Shown here one piece after another: positions 12,187 through 23,368 of a stretch of 64,000 nucleotides of DNA. The notes beneath the pieces are model-generated. The model had not been told where the DNA came from. It saw nothing but the letters and a program-made list of their open reading frames with translations, and did no database searches. Within the stretch, counting starts at the first letter, position 1. Every line of letters starts with the position of its first letter. This DNA is from Chaetorhynchus papuensis (lineage: Eukaryota; Chordata; Aves; Passeriformes; Rhipiduridae), in contig VWYX01000218.1 in NCBI GenBank assembly GCA_013396525.1, positions 124,001 to 188,000 on the forward strand, written 5' to 3'. A program made the position numbers and the translations under genes.

Positions 12187-12780
12187 GGTGGGTATCCGGG
12201 TGAGCCTCCCTCACTCCCTCCTGGTTTCCTCTCTCAGCATCTCTTGTAACCCCTCCTGTGGCCTGCTCCTTTCCCTGGGAATAACCCAGGTATACCTAGT
12301 GTCTCCTTTCCCTCCATTTCTTGGGGCTCTCTGGGTCTTTCTAATTCCTTTCTTCCTGCTCTGTCTCCTCAGCCCAGGGGCCCCCAGCGGGGCCAGAGGG
12401 GTGCCAGCTGTGTGGCCGTATGGCCCTTGCAGGAGGTGGGATTGCCAGGGCCTACACCAGCTCATGGTTTAGGCCAGAGGGGAAAGCAGGGAAATATGGG
12501 GCAGCTATGGGGTAGTGGGAGGTGGGAAAAGCCCTGGCTCACTCACTTGTTCAGGTACCTTCTCCCCACTGGAGTCCCATGGCTTCAGTCTTCTTCAGGT
12601 CAGGAGTTTCCTTTCCTTGCTTCTGGCTTTCTCCTCTCCTTACATTTCCCTCTCTATCTTGCCACATCCTGCATCTCTTCTGGTGTGCTCCAGCCTAGGT
12701 TGGACCTTGAACCGGAGATGGTGAAGGGGATTCTCTGTAAGTGTATGGGGAGCTGGGTACCATTTGGCACATGAACTGGA
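12187..12780 (+). other. GC-rich, pyrimidine-biased block with splice-like signals
   Basis: GC content rises well above the rest of the window, reaching roughly 70% around 12361-12420. The plus strand is strongly pyrimidine-biased from about 12200 to 12370. Two very good acceptor-like tracts end at 12372 (CTGTCTCCTCAG) and 12693 (ending GTGCTCCAG). The second is followed by a 43-base segment that is open in one frame and by a consensus GTAAGT donor at 12737-12742. A 120-codon frame (12412-12774) overlaps but has no recognisable domain. It may be an lncRNA locus, a decayed unrecognised repeat, or the 3' part of an old gene copy. Confidence 0.35.
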
Positions 12781-13121
12781 AAGAAAAGTTTCTTATTACC
12801 TCTTGATTATTTCATGGAACTTGACTCGAGTAGCTGTTCTTGTCCAATGAGGAAAAGCTGCAATATGAGCCTGCAGGGGAATAAGAGGTTTGGCACACCA
12901 ACTTCCCCAAGCCCCCCTTGCTGCCCACAATACTTCATACAGAAATGGCTGCTCTCCACATTCTCTCCTGTCAGAACAGATGGGCTTTGAGTGGATGGTG
13001 AAGTTTCATGGAAGCAAAGGCCTTTGACTTTCTTCTTCCCACCTATCTAGAAGAGGGTCTCTTTACTTCTGTTTTGATCTGGACAATCCCTTGAACTTAA
13101 AGACTCCCTGGTGGTAGCTGC

Positions 13122-13275
13122 AGATCAGCTCAGCAGGTTCTCTTCTGTCTGTGCCAAAATGAAATAGTGCATTGAGATGTAGCAGAACTGAGGGATATTT
13201 TTTTTCACTTCATGCACCGGATAGGCAAAATTTTCGATTTACCATCTTATTCATGGTCTGTCACAGTTTTGGGCA
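13122..13275 (+). repeat. Diverged direct repeat, copy 1
   Basis: About 150 bases here are repeated in the same orientation at 13916-14066, roughly 794 bases downstream. The copies share the landmarks GCATTGAGATGTAGCAGAAC, 'gagggatatttt' and 'aggcaaaattttc', differing by scattered substitutions of around 10% and more at the 3' end. I do not recognise the unit as a known family. It may be a local duplication, or two copies of an undescribed repeat. Confidence 0.9.
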
Positions 13276-13915
13276 GTGCTAAATACTAGTGGTTAACTCA
13301 GAGTCGTGGAGTTTTTGTTGCCTGTTTTCAACAGGCTCTGGGTATGATCCTGAATAAGACTGTTTCCCATGAGAAGAGTGACTGCTGCTTCTGTAACCCA
13401 TGTAGATTTTGAAAAAAGCAGTGCTGTAAATCAATTATTATCAGAGATAAGCTAATTAATCAAAGACTTTTCTCTTAGCAATGGTATGTGTTTTATATTG
13501 TACTTCCAGAGTAACTGTGTGCCGCTGAGATCTTTTCCTAAGTAGTCGTGTATCAGTCGTGTTAATATCAGCCTTCCTAAGGGGGCACCCCAGGACAGAA
13601 TCTGACTTTAATTCTGTTGCTTGCAGTTGTACTGTTTGCTGTTGTAGTTCATAAAACAGGTTCCTTTGCACTGTGTTGCTATGGGTTTTTCCTTGTATTT
13701 ACTGAGAAGAGATAGGTGATATATTTGTCTAGTGTCTCAGCTAATTCTTTCCTGCTCTGTTTAGTTTTTTTTGGGGAGGGTTGAATCTGATCTCTTTCAG
13801 ATTCTGAGGAATGGTTTTCTTGATTTCCAAAGCATTAAAGATCTTTGTGCTTGTTTATGTGTAGGAGTTAACTGAAGTAGGTTATCTCTTAGCTCTTTTT
13901 AAACAGACTTTGTTT

Positions 13916-14066
13916 AGATCAGCTCAGGAGGTTCTCTTCCGTCTGTGCCAAATTGAAATAGTGCATTGAGATGTAGCAGAACTGAGGGATATTTTGGTTC
14001 ACTTCAGGCACTGAATAGGCAAAATTTTCACTTTATCTTATCCGTAACTTGCCACAATTCTAAAAT
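13916..14066 (+). repeat. Diverged direct repeat, copy 2
   Basis: This is the second copy of the unit at 13122-13275, same strand, starting at the same AGATCAGCTCAG landmark. The intervening roughly 640 bases show no coding potential. Similarity stops abruptly at the 5' side of both copies and fades at the 3' side. Copies of an LTR pair would be expected to be longer and to begin with TG and end with CA, which these do not clearly do. Confidence 0.9.
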
Positions 14067-17000
14067 CACTTACTGAAAATTTAGAAGCAGTTGATAAGAC
14101 AAAGTTCTGTAAAATGTGGAAAATTTAATAGTTATTGGTGTACGCATCGAGCAATTACTTAACTGCAGTTTCTTGTTGATAAGACACCAGTGTAGCTCCA
14201 AACAGGGGAGCAGAGGGAGAAAGGAGAGCCCACTAAGGAAAACCAACAAACTTGAAATACAAAGTCTAAGCAGAATTTCTCTCATTTCCATTAAAACTCT
14301 TTCCCAAATGGAAAAAACTAGAAATGAAAATAACTGTGTCAGAACAACTGTGGACAAATTGTTTATGTGGCTACTATTAATATTTTCTGTAAGTGTTCTG
14401 TAAGACTGAAGAAGTACATCCTGACACCTGTAACATCATGTCTCTGTTGCAGCCTTCTGAAAAAATACAATTTCTGTAACATAAATCACAGAAAGTCCTC
14501 AGAGAAAGATGGAACACGGAAAGAAAATGTAGGACATAGTTGGAGATGAACTTTATTATGAAGTAGCAGTACAAGGAAAATAGTGTTCATATGGTATGTT
14601 TGCACATAAACTTGCAAGTACTCCACATAATTAAGGTACACTTTTAACTACACTTTTTCATTAACACTTCCAGAAAATGAAATCTTGTTCTTCACAAATT
14701 CTTATTCTGGACTCTTGTTTCTTTTGTTTGACTTCTTATATGTGTCATCTCACTTTTCAGCTATTAGAGACCGGATGGTGAGCTTAATTTTTCCTTCAGA
14801 TAGGCAAAAAAATTTCAAAAGATATGGATGTAAAGATTAAGGATTTAGAGAGCTCTATTCTGTCTAAAGAAACAGTAGTCCTATAAAACAGCAAGTTATT
14901 TCTATTCTGTCAAGTAGACCGTAGAGCAATGGCACTGTCCTCTGCCTTGGGTTTCTGTGAAGGTGAAAAAAACGACAGGGTAATTGCTTATCATGGAACT
15001 TTGTAGTCTTTTAAAACAAACAGCTGTCCTGAGTACATATAAAGTGATGGTGGCAGCAGCTTTTGATTACAAAATGTCAAGGGACAAGTTTTGGCCAAGG
15101 TTTTCAAACTAATTGGGTCAAGCTAGAGGCAGCAGGAGAATACAGGCTCTGGCTTCACGTAGGTTGATGTGTTTTAGATTCCACTGAATCTGGCACAGAA
15201 TGACATTACAGAAATGGGTAGCAAGTGAGCTTTAAAAAGCTTAGTAGTGTTCTTATATTCTCAGATGCATTAGCTAATAAAAATATTTCAGCTTGCCAGT
15301 AGAATGCCTTGTGTACTTGTGTGCTGCAGATTAATTATAATAAAATGTGTTGTACTGTGAGTCCATTTTCTGTTTCCTTCTTTTCCAGAGAAATTTCTTA
15401 ATGATTGAAGTTGTCTTTGCTTATTTCCCAAGAAGCAGGGAGCAAATGGTCTGTGATATGTTTAGCTTGTGAAATCAATTCAGTATGAAAAGCTTTTACC
15501 TTGGGGTATATTTAAATATTCTGAAGATGCTAGGTGTCTCACAGACTCACTGAAAGTGATGAAAACATTTATTTTTTAAAATCAAGATTCCTTCCTAAAG
15601 AAGACAGATTTTCAGCAGTAACAAAACCTAGTGACTTTTCAATAGTCTGTGAATTAGTGTCAGCTACTTACTTTGGGGACAGGATTCCAAAACTAAAAAG
15701 AAACAAAAGAAAGAGAGTAAAAACATGCTGGTAGTTTCTAAATAAATGTTTTGATATCTTCCATGTTTTGAAATTACTTTTCAGTTTAGAATTTTTTATT
15801 TTTTAAATTATTTTAAGAGGGTCAAAATTCAATAGCTATATTCTCTAAAATCCAGAAAATGTTCAACTTCAGAAAATTACTGTTGAATTTAAAAAAGAAT
15901 TTTGAGTTCTACAGTCTGCACTAACATATTCATCTTAGACTTTTACTGATTCCCTGTATTTTACCTTTTTTTCTTGACAATCATTTTAATTTCAACATGA
16001 AATAATCCTTAATTTTCTGTTCCAAGCTAAATCTGTCAAATTCAGTAAGAAAAGAGTACAGCCCTCTGCTTCTCTTTCCTATTGGTAGTCAAAAAGTAGA
16101 GTTGCAGCCCCATACTTTGAAATAGGCAGTCTATTGAGAGCAACGCTCTGCAAATTTTTGAGGAAATTGCTGTGAGATCTGTAGTAAAAGTGAAATAAAA
16201 ACTCTGGAATTCAGTTATAAAGTCACATTGTAAACTACATAATAAATAAGACCATAAGAAGTGTGGGGGACAGTTTTGTTGGAAAACTGCTTCCAGAATC
16301 CGTGTTTTGCCAGTGGAATTCAAAGTGGTACTCTGAATTATCCTGCTTTTGAAAGAACACTTACATTTTTGTTTCATAGTTCACCAGAACTGTTAACAGA
16401 AGTGTTAATTGATATTCTTACTGACGAAAAAGGAAGAAAATAAAATTTTAATATTATTTCATCATCTTTACTGCCTTTCCTGCCTCTGGAATTTTGAATT
16501 ATATTTGGAGAAATAGAAAGATAATAATGAAATTCTTTTGAAAAATGCAGTTAGATTAGTACCCCAATACCCGCTGAAATCCTATAATAGTAAGCATGAT
16601 AACCAATTTGGTTTAAAATGACCACAAAAAGAAATACTTCAAAGTATCTTTTAATTGTTCTGTTGAAATGTTAGTTCCTTCTCAAGAATACCAGATCTTT
16701 TGGGCATCTTGCACAATTTACATACACACTTTTATTGTCAACCGGTTTAGACATTTTTGCTGTATAACTGACTCTTCTATTAATGGCGTATTTTAAAGTG
16801 GTTATTGCAATGAAGAAATGATGAATTATATCCGTGTCTGTCATTGTGAGCCTATAAAGCATACAATTTTAAGGGCTTTAAGATAACTGGGTCCAGTCAC
16901 GCAAAGTCCTGCAGTCCCAGTCTAATTTGCTTGTGTGTTAGTGATGGCTGATATTCTTCAAAGAAATTTCATAACTTTGGCACTGAAAATTTGGCTTTTA

Positions 17001-18482
17001 TTGTATCGACAAATTTGTAAACAAAACACTTGTTGGGAGAAATGTGGTAAAGATAGTTTAAGCAGCAACAAAAATTTTAATACTGGAAAGCACATGTCAG
17101 AAGTCAGCTGGAGAACCAGAAGCAGAACTCAGCAAACATGAGGATGACCGACATGAACAGGAGAAAGTAGGCTTTGAGCTTCAAAACCTTCTTTTAGTTT
17201 TAAAAACAGTTTATCTTTCTATCCTATGTCTCATTCTATTTCAGTACACAAAGTAACCTTTTCTGCTTCGGGAGAATTTTGTGGGATGAGAGGACCTGTC
17301 ACTGGTACAAAGTCAGCATAGCGACCTCCCTGTCTGTTTTCATTTGTGCTGTAGAAAACAGGCATTTTTAAAAGGCATCAGATTCTTAAGCATTCATCAA
17401 AGCATTTGTAAGTAGTAAGGAGAATATCTCAACAGATCTGAAGAAGGGATATAGCATCTGAGAATTTGTATGCTTTTTCATCTATACTCACTACCTAAGA
17501 TGTGTTGCCTAGCCTTGAAAATCCTGTATCTGTTTTACCTCCAGACCTCGATGGTAATGGCAGCAGCATGGAAAACTCTCTTCAGAATTTCCAGGAACTG
17601 AAACTGATTCTATCACTGAAATGGCAAAGATCATTCTAGAGTATCAAATGATGCTCAGAACAGTTTAACTTCTATACTTTCGAGGTCATATGTAATTGTC
17701 ACGAAATAAAATCCTCAGTCAGGAGAAGGGCTGATTAATTTGCCCCAAGGCTCTTATCTTTGAAAATATTTTCATTTCCTCCTAATATTTCACCCATGAA
17801 CCACAACAGAACTGTTCTGTCTGCTTCCAAAGCCATTCACCCTACAGCACCTGGTGCCAGGGAAATGGCATCTACACTTTCCTGCCCTGTCCTTTTTTTC
17901 TTCCCTTTTTTTCTGGTAGGTTTTCAGTTCTTTCCCTTCTTAACTACAGATCAGAATATATTCTCATTTTACACACGTCCCTGAAATAATTCCCAGTATT
18001 GGTGTGGTATTCCACCATAATAAGTTTCAAACTGGAAATTTAGTTTACAGCCTGGTTAGCTGCCAGATAATAGGTAAAGAATGAAGAGTCCTCTTCCTCC
18101 CTTATCTTAATGTCCTGCTCCATTCCAATGCCAAAGAAAAACACATTTTCTGGTTATTAACTTTTCAATGAATGCTACCTGTTGGTTGGTGTAGGACTGC
18201 TAAGAAAACTGAAAATGTATGTTTATATTTAAAGTCACTTAAGACCAGCACTGGAAAGCATTGCTTTAAATATCTTTTTTGGGAAAAAAACCAGATAAAA
18301 ACCTTCTGCAAAGCTCGTGATTTCCTCTGTACTAACAGAATCATTATTAACTTCCAGTCCTTGTAGACCAGCAGCATTCAATTCATTCCTTTGTGATGGA
18401 AAACTTTAGCAGAGATTTTAATACTACAGTGTGGGAGTAGCCTAACTAATAATAATTGCTTAACTTCATAGCAGTACAGACA
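14067..18482. other. Non-coding stretch, little recognised
   Basis: The sequence is AT-rich with many short overlapping frames on both strands (up to 111 codons on the minus strand at 16042-16377), none recognisable. The only item of note is a 17-base segment (14761-14777) between a good acceptor tract and a GTGAGC donor-like site, described under findings. No mobile element was identified. Confidence 0.6.
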
Positions 18483-18620
18483 TAAAAATTAGCTCATTTG
18501 GTTAAAGCATGGTGTTAACAATGCCAAGACTGTGGGTTTGATCCCCATATGAACCGCTGATTTAAGCGTTGGACTTGATGATTCTCGAGGTTCCCTTCCA
18601 ACTCAGAATAGTCAGTGATT
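18483..18620 (+). mobile_element. tRNA-Ile-derived SINE with CR1-type tail (TguSINE1-like)
   Basis: The head (about 18483-18555) aligns by eye with tRNA-Ile(AAT). The A-box-like TAGCTCATTTGG is at 18490-18501, the anticodon-arm region matches with AAT changed to AAC, and the B-box-like GGTTTGATCCC lies at 18535-18545, followed by a degenerate acceptor stem. The tail (about 18556-18620) is CR1-like: 'gttggacttgatgat', 'ggttcccttccaac', ending in a decayed ATTCTATGAT. That arrangement is that of the passerine SINE TguSINE1, which is thought to use CR1 enzymes for retroposition. Both polymerase III boxes are recognisable, but several CpG-type substitutions indicate an old, inactive copy. This is the best taxonomic marker in the window. 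Confidence 0.88.
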
Positions 18621-21600
18621 TAAAATAGATGTAAGAGAGTAATAGGGGAAAAAAATGGAAGGAAACGAGAATTAAATGTTTTAGTTCTGGGGTAGAAGTG
18701 TGAGAAGCAATTTAGCCTTTGAACAACATGACTATATAAATTATGCATAAATGCATACTTGTTTCCACTTTATTTATCATATATATTTGTGTGTTTTAGT
18801 GGTTTTCAAAGTCTGCATTCTGCATTAAGGAAAAAACACTTGTTTCTTTCCAGCTGCATCTAATATGATTCAGAATAATGCTTTAAAGGAAAGAAAAAAT
18901 TACCTACAGAGCGTCTCTCAAGATCCTAGTGCTCCTTCAGGAAAAAAATGAGAAGATGCCTACAGATTGAAAATTAACAAGATTGTTGGGGTTTGGGGTT
19001 TTATTTCAGGGGACAAAGAATGACACTGACCTCCTATCAGAGTATTTCAGCAGCTTTTCTTAATGTTAGGCTGCTAAGTATTGTATCCAAGTACTGTTGA
19101 CATGTTTTGTAGCTAGGCAGAGATGAATAATTTGTTCAATAACTGTACTCCCCTTCACCATCTGGAAGTTTTCTGAAACACAACGTTAAACTGATTAACT
19201 AATAAAAATTCATTGATTTCTCCAGCAGATAGTTCTCGCACTGCAGATTAATTTTCTAAACTTACTAGGATTATTGCTTGTGAATCTGACTTCACTGGTT
19301 AATTAAGCAAATCACTTGATGCTTCTGTTTTTGTTTGAAACAGAAATCTGTACAGAGAGGGTAAAGCTGCACATTTTCTGCCTGGTGGCTGTAAGAAAGG
19401 AGATTTAGACCTTCCAAGACTGTTGCTAAGTCTGTAGAACCAGGCTCATTCATGCCTTTAACACTGTCATTTTTAGACTAAATGGAATGCTTCAAAGGAT
19501 CTTGCTCTCATGGCCTATTTTCTCTCTTTTATCCATCCTGGAGTAAGGAGAGAGAGAAAGAAGCTGGAAAAGTCCAGATTTAGTATTTTTCTTTAAAAGC
19601 TAATGCTGCTACTAGTGACCTACCTCTTAACCCTCCTTCTTCTGCCATTATTAGACATGAATTAACTTAAAATGTTCTTGTGAAGATTTTCATTTGTGCC
19701 TAAGTGAGGTAGTTACTCAAGATTAATATGGAGTTATAGCCTAACTAAAAGTCGCTCTGGGAAGTTACCATATTACTGGAGAAAATGGGTGAAACATAAT
19801 GTTAACCTCCACTCCCTTCCAGGTTTGGCTATGCAGATGAAGTTGTTGGGCACAAATAAATGAGTTTGGTCCATTTCCTGAAATTTCATGGTGAATGATC
19901 TTCCTTTTTGCATTGCTAAATTTTCTTGTCTCTTTCATTATTACTGATGCAATTATTATTTCTTTTTTGTATAATGTAACTGTGTTTAAATACTTCTTTT
20001 TAAAATGTAATTGCTTTGTTTCTGCTTTCTGTTTATTCTGTTTCCCCCATGTCGTTTATACTGCAATGAGAAAAATAGATACGTGCTCATTAGTGCAAAA
20101 TTAGTCTCTGTTGCAGAGAAGATTTCACAGAATATTAGGATGTCAAGCAATTGATATTCATGATGGCCAAGACCTTCACATCACAGTGTGTTGCTTTTAA
20201 ACTGCCGTCTAGGATTGCAATCTGAAAAGCAGTATTCCTCTAAAACTGCAGTATACTGATATATCCACTGATAAACCAAAGTATAATGTATGGGTAAATG
20301 TACTGTTTCACTAACAAACACCAATAAACTGACATTTTTACATAAAATAGAGAAGGTAAACAAGTTCTCAAGATGATTAATCTTACTATAGCTGGTACAA
20401 ATTTTCACAGGGTGAATGCAAGCTCAATGAAAACAGTATAAATCACATTTATTGTCCTTGACTTAAATCTAAACATCCATTGCTGTTTGGGACATTCAAC
20501 TAGCTCATCCTTCTTAAGGTCTCTGTGTACCTATTTAGAATTTCAGCTGGATTTTCACAAGCTCTGTGCTTTATTATAATAAGAGAAATGAGGATGAATT
20601 TATCTTGCATATTATTTATGTGGGTAAAATCAATTTAAAAACACAAATAATTTTCTTTTGGTAGATGCTAAGAACAAGTTCTCAAAGGCTTTTTAAGTTT
20701 CTTTGCAGATTGCCATTTAAATGGTGAACCTTTAGAAACTGTAGCTAATCTGCAATCCTAAGGTGAAAATCATTCAGCAATGGCTGGGGAAATAGCCATG
20801 TGTTAGACCAGCTTTGCCCGCATTTTTAATTATCACTATTTATTCAACTGTTGTAGCACAAATACTTTACATAAAAAATTTAAAATAGTTTTATGCCTAG
20901 GCACAAATCTCAGTAATCTAGTTCAACAAAGTTAATCAGTAATATTTTTTGAATTAAGAGTTTTATTAATTGGTCTACTTTCAACTTATTTTAATGGCAT
21001 ACGTGTATATTTTGTTGTTTTTATGGTGAACTGGATATGGAATTAACTCCACTTTATGCCCTTTAGAATTTTGTAAATGAAGATTTTTGTAGCATAGTCT
21101 GATTCTGCACGTTTTATTCATGAGATGTTTTCATAACAGTAAACTTGTAGCTAGATGGTTTATATGTGTGTTCAGTAGGTGATCCTGTCATCAATAAATC
21201 CCTGAAGGCTCTGGGCTGTCCATGCTGTTACACAGGTTCAGCATACCAATAAGCCAGAACAAACCTTCCCACTCAAGATACTCGGAGTGGATTCTGGCTG
21301 CTTTTGAAAGAAATTGTATCAATGCTAGTTTTAATGATAGTCTTTGTGTGTCTTGAATGGAAAACTGTATGATCAGAGCTTTATTTATGCAGAATGTCAA
21401 ATGAAGAGAGAAGAGCACCAGACTTTTTTAGAATTACAAGATGCAACTGTAATCGTGCTTACCCTGACAGGAATGAACAGTAGCATTTAGTTAGGCATGG
21501 CCTTAAGTGTTTGCTTTCCACACAAATTTGAACTACATAAATATCAGGAAAAAAGTCATTTCTGGTTGTAAGTAAATGCTGGCAATACTACATAAGCTTG

Positions 21601-23316
21601 TAAAATAAACCCTCATTTTTTGTGTACTCCCAGCCCACATTTCAGCTTATCACGGATATGTGAAGTATAGGGGGAAAGTGTATTTTTAACAGGTCTGCAT
21701 GGTGGTTGTTTGAGTTGAATGAATAGCTCATATTGTTTAATATTTCAGCTGCAGAACTTGCCAGTGATCTCAATTATAATAACAAATGCCTTGTGTGTTT
21801 AATTAATGTAGAACTATTCTGAAAATGCGAACACAAATAATTTCTAATGTGCACTACTATTTTTGAGATTTGTCAACTTATTTGTTAATACTTATCAGAT
21901 TTATCCTGCAAAGAAATCAAAAAAGTTATGAAAAGCTAAATGATTTTTTAAAGCTTTTTACATTAAAAACATTGCATACCTGATGACCAACATGCTTTCT
22001 TGGCTTTACCTGCAGGGAACCCTTTGTGTCGAGAAAAGGAAACAAAAAACGTGTCTTGCATTAACATGTCTTGTGTTTTACAAGGTTGGTTTGAGCACCT
22101 TGTTGTGACTGCTATTGTCACTGTTTGAAGTGTCAAATATCATGCTGAAAGGAAGGCTTTGACTGAACAATTTCTTTCTAAATCATAACTAACATAATTG
22201 TTACTATCCTCACATATCAAAAGCAAAAAAATAAAAAAGTTTTATTTCATGGTCCTAATCTTTATCTCCTTTAAAGCTGACAAATGAAATCTCCCTTTAC
22301 TGGCTTAAATTTCAGTGTTGTTCACTTTCCATAGAAGATGAGAGTATGTATTATACACTTTTTTTTTTTTTTGTATGTAACATAGATTTTCCTACTCGCC
22401 TTTTTGTTGGTCTTGCTCCTTAGACTGGTGTGCTTGATAAAGATTAGGTCTTCAGCAAAAAACAAAAATTCTGGTTAAAAGTAAGTGTTTAGAATATTCC
22501 AGTATGTATGGTAAAACACCAATATGAAATTATAATCCCTGTCTGTTTTAGTTTGAAATCAGTGGTGGCCTTTTTGTGTCATTTTTTCTTGAGCAGGCAA
22601 ATACATCAGTTTCTGACTGAATGCCTATAAACTCTCTGCTCAGTGCGCCGGCCCCATGGCCATGTCTCATTAGATGTACTTCACTTTTGGATTAAAATGA
22701 GTCCTATCCCCTGGTTAGTGCAGTAATCTGCATGGTAGAGTATGTAGCTGAAATGACCTTTGAATAGTTCCAAAAGCCTGTATCTTAAGGATATTTTGAA
22801 AATTTTGAAGGAGATGGTGAAGAAGAAAGATTATAATTCATCAGTTGGACAACTTATTACTTTGATGCTAGATTTGATTCTTTAAATCATTTACCCTGTC
22901 ATGTGAGTAAAAAAAAAGAGCTTATCAGAAGCTCAGAGAACTATTGTTGTTTCTACTTCTAACAATGTCAGTAGTAGCTCATCATTTTCTTTTCTTTTTA
23001 ATACAGCAAATGACTTTTTCTTAAAGGTCAAATGATGTCATTCTAATTTAGTTCTATAGTTTCCTTTCCTCTGCTTTCTTAAAAGAATTTTTTAAGAAAA
23101 CAATGGTGTGAGGGAGGTCCTTTTCTTTTTTTTCCCCTTTATTTCTACTGGAAGTTGAGGTAATACTGCAGCACCACATTAAGCCAGGTTTTTATCAGTA
23201 ATTGATGATGAAACACTTCTACATAAATTATAGTTTGATTTACAAGGTTTTGGGCAATACTAAACCACAGTTTGGAACCTATTAATGTGAGTCAGAAGAT
23301 ATTAGCTTGTGAGACT
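18621..23316. other. Non-coding stretch, nothing recognised
   Basis: The sequence is AT-rich and without identifiable genes or mobile elements. A T14 run occurs at 22359-22372, and a perfect 10-bp stem with a 5-base loop at 23075-23099. A somewhat GC-balanced patch near 22640-22740 could be constrained, but I have no evidence beyond composition. Confidence 0.55.
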
Positions 23317-23368
23317 ATGCAAATGAGGTTATATACTCCTAGTATGCAAATAACTAGGATTTGCAAAT
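23317..23368 (+). promoter_or_regulatory. Cluster of three octamer (POU-type) motifs
   Basis: ATGCAAAT occurs exactly at 23317-23324 and again at 23344-23351, and ATTTGCAAAT at 23359-23368, all within 52 bases. The octamer ATGCAAAT is the classical binding site of POU-domain factors (OCT1/2/4, BRN2 class). Three sites this close suggest an enhancer-like element, but AT-rich DNA raises the chance rate and nothing shows activity. Confidence 0.35.

Noticed and set aside
12412..12774. 120-codon ORF in the GC-rich block
   Set aside because: It has no recognisable protein similarity. The splice-like signals inside it argue against a continuous frame.
13122..14066. Pair of LTRs flanking a short retroelement
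   Set aside because: The units lack TG...CA ends and target duplications, and the interval has no retroelement coding signal.
18483..18555. Functional tRNA-Ile gene
   Set aside because: The acceptor stem does not pair, the anticodon is altered, and a CR1-type tail follows, so it is a SINE head.
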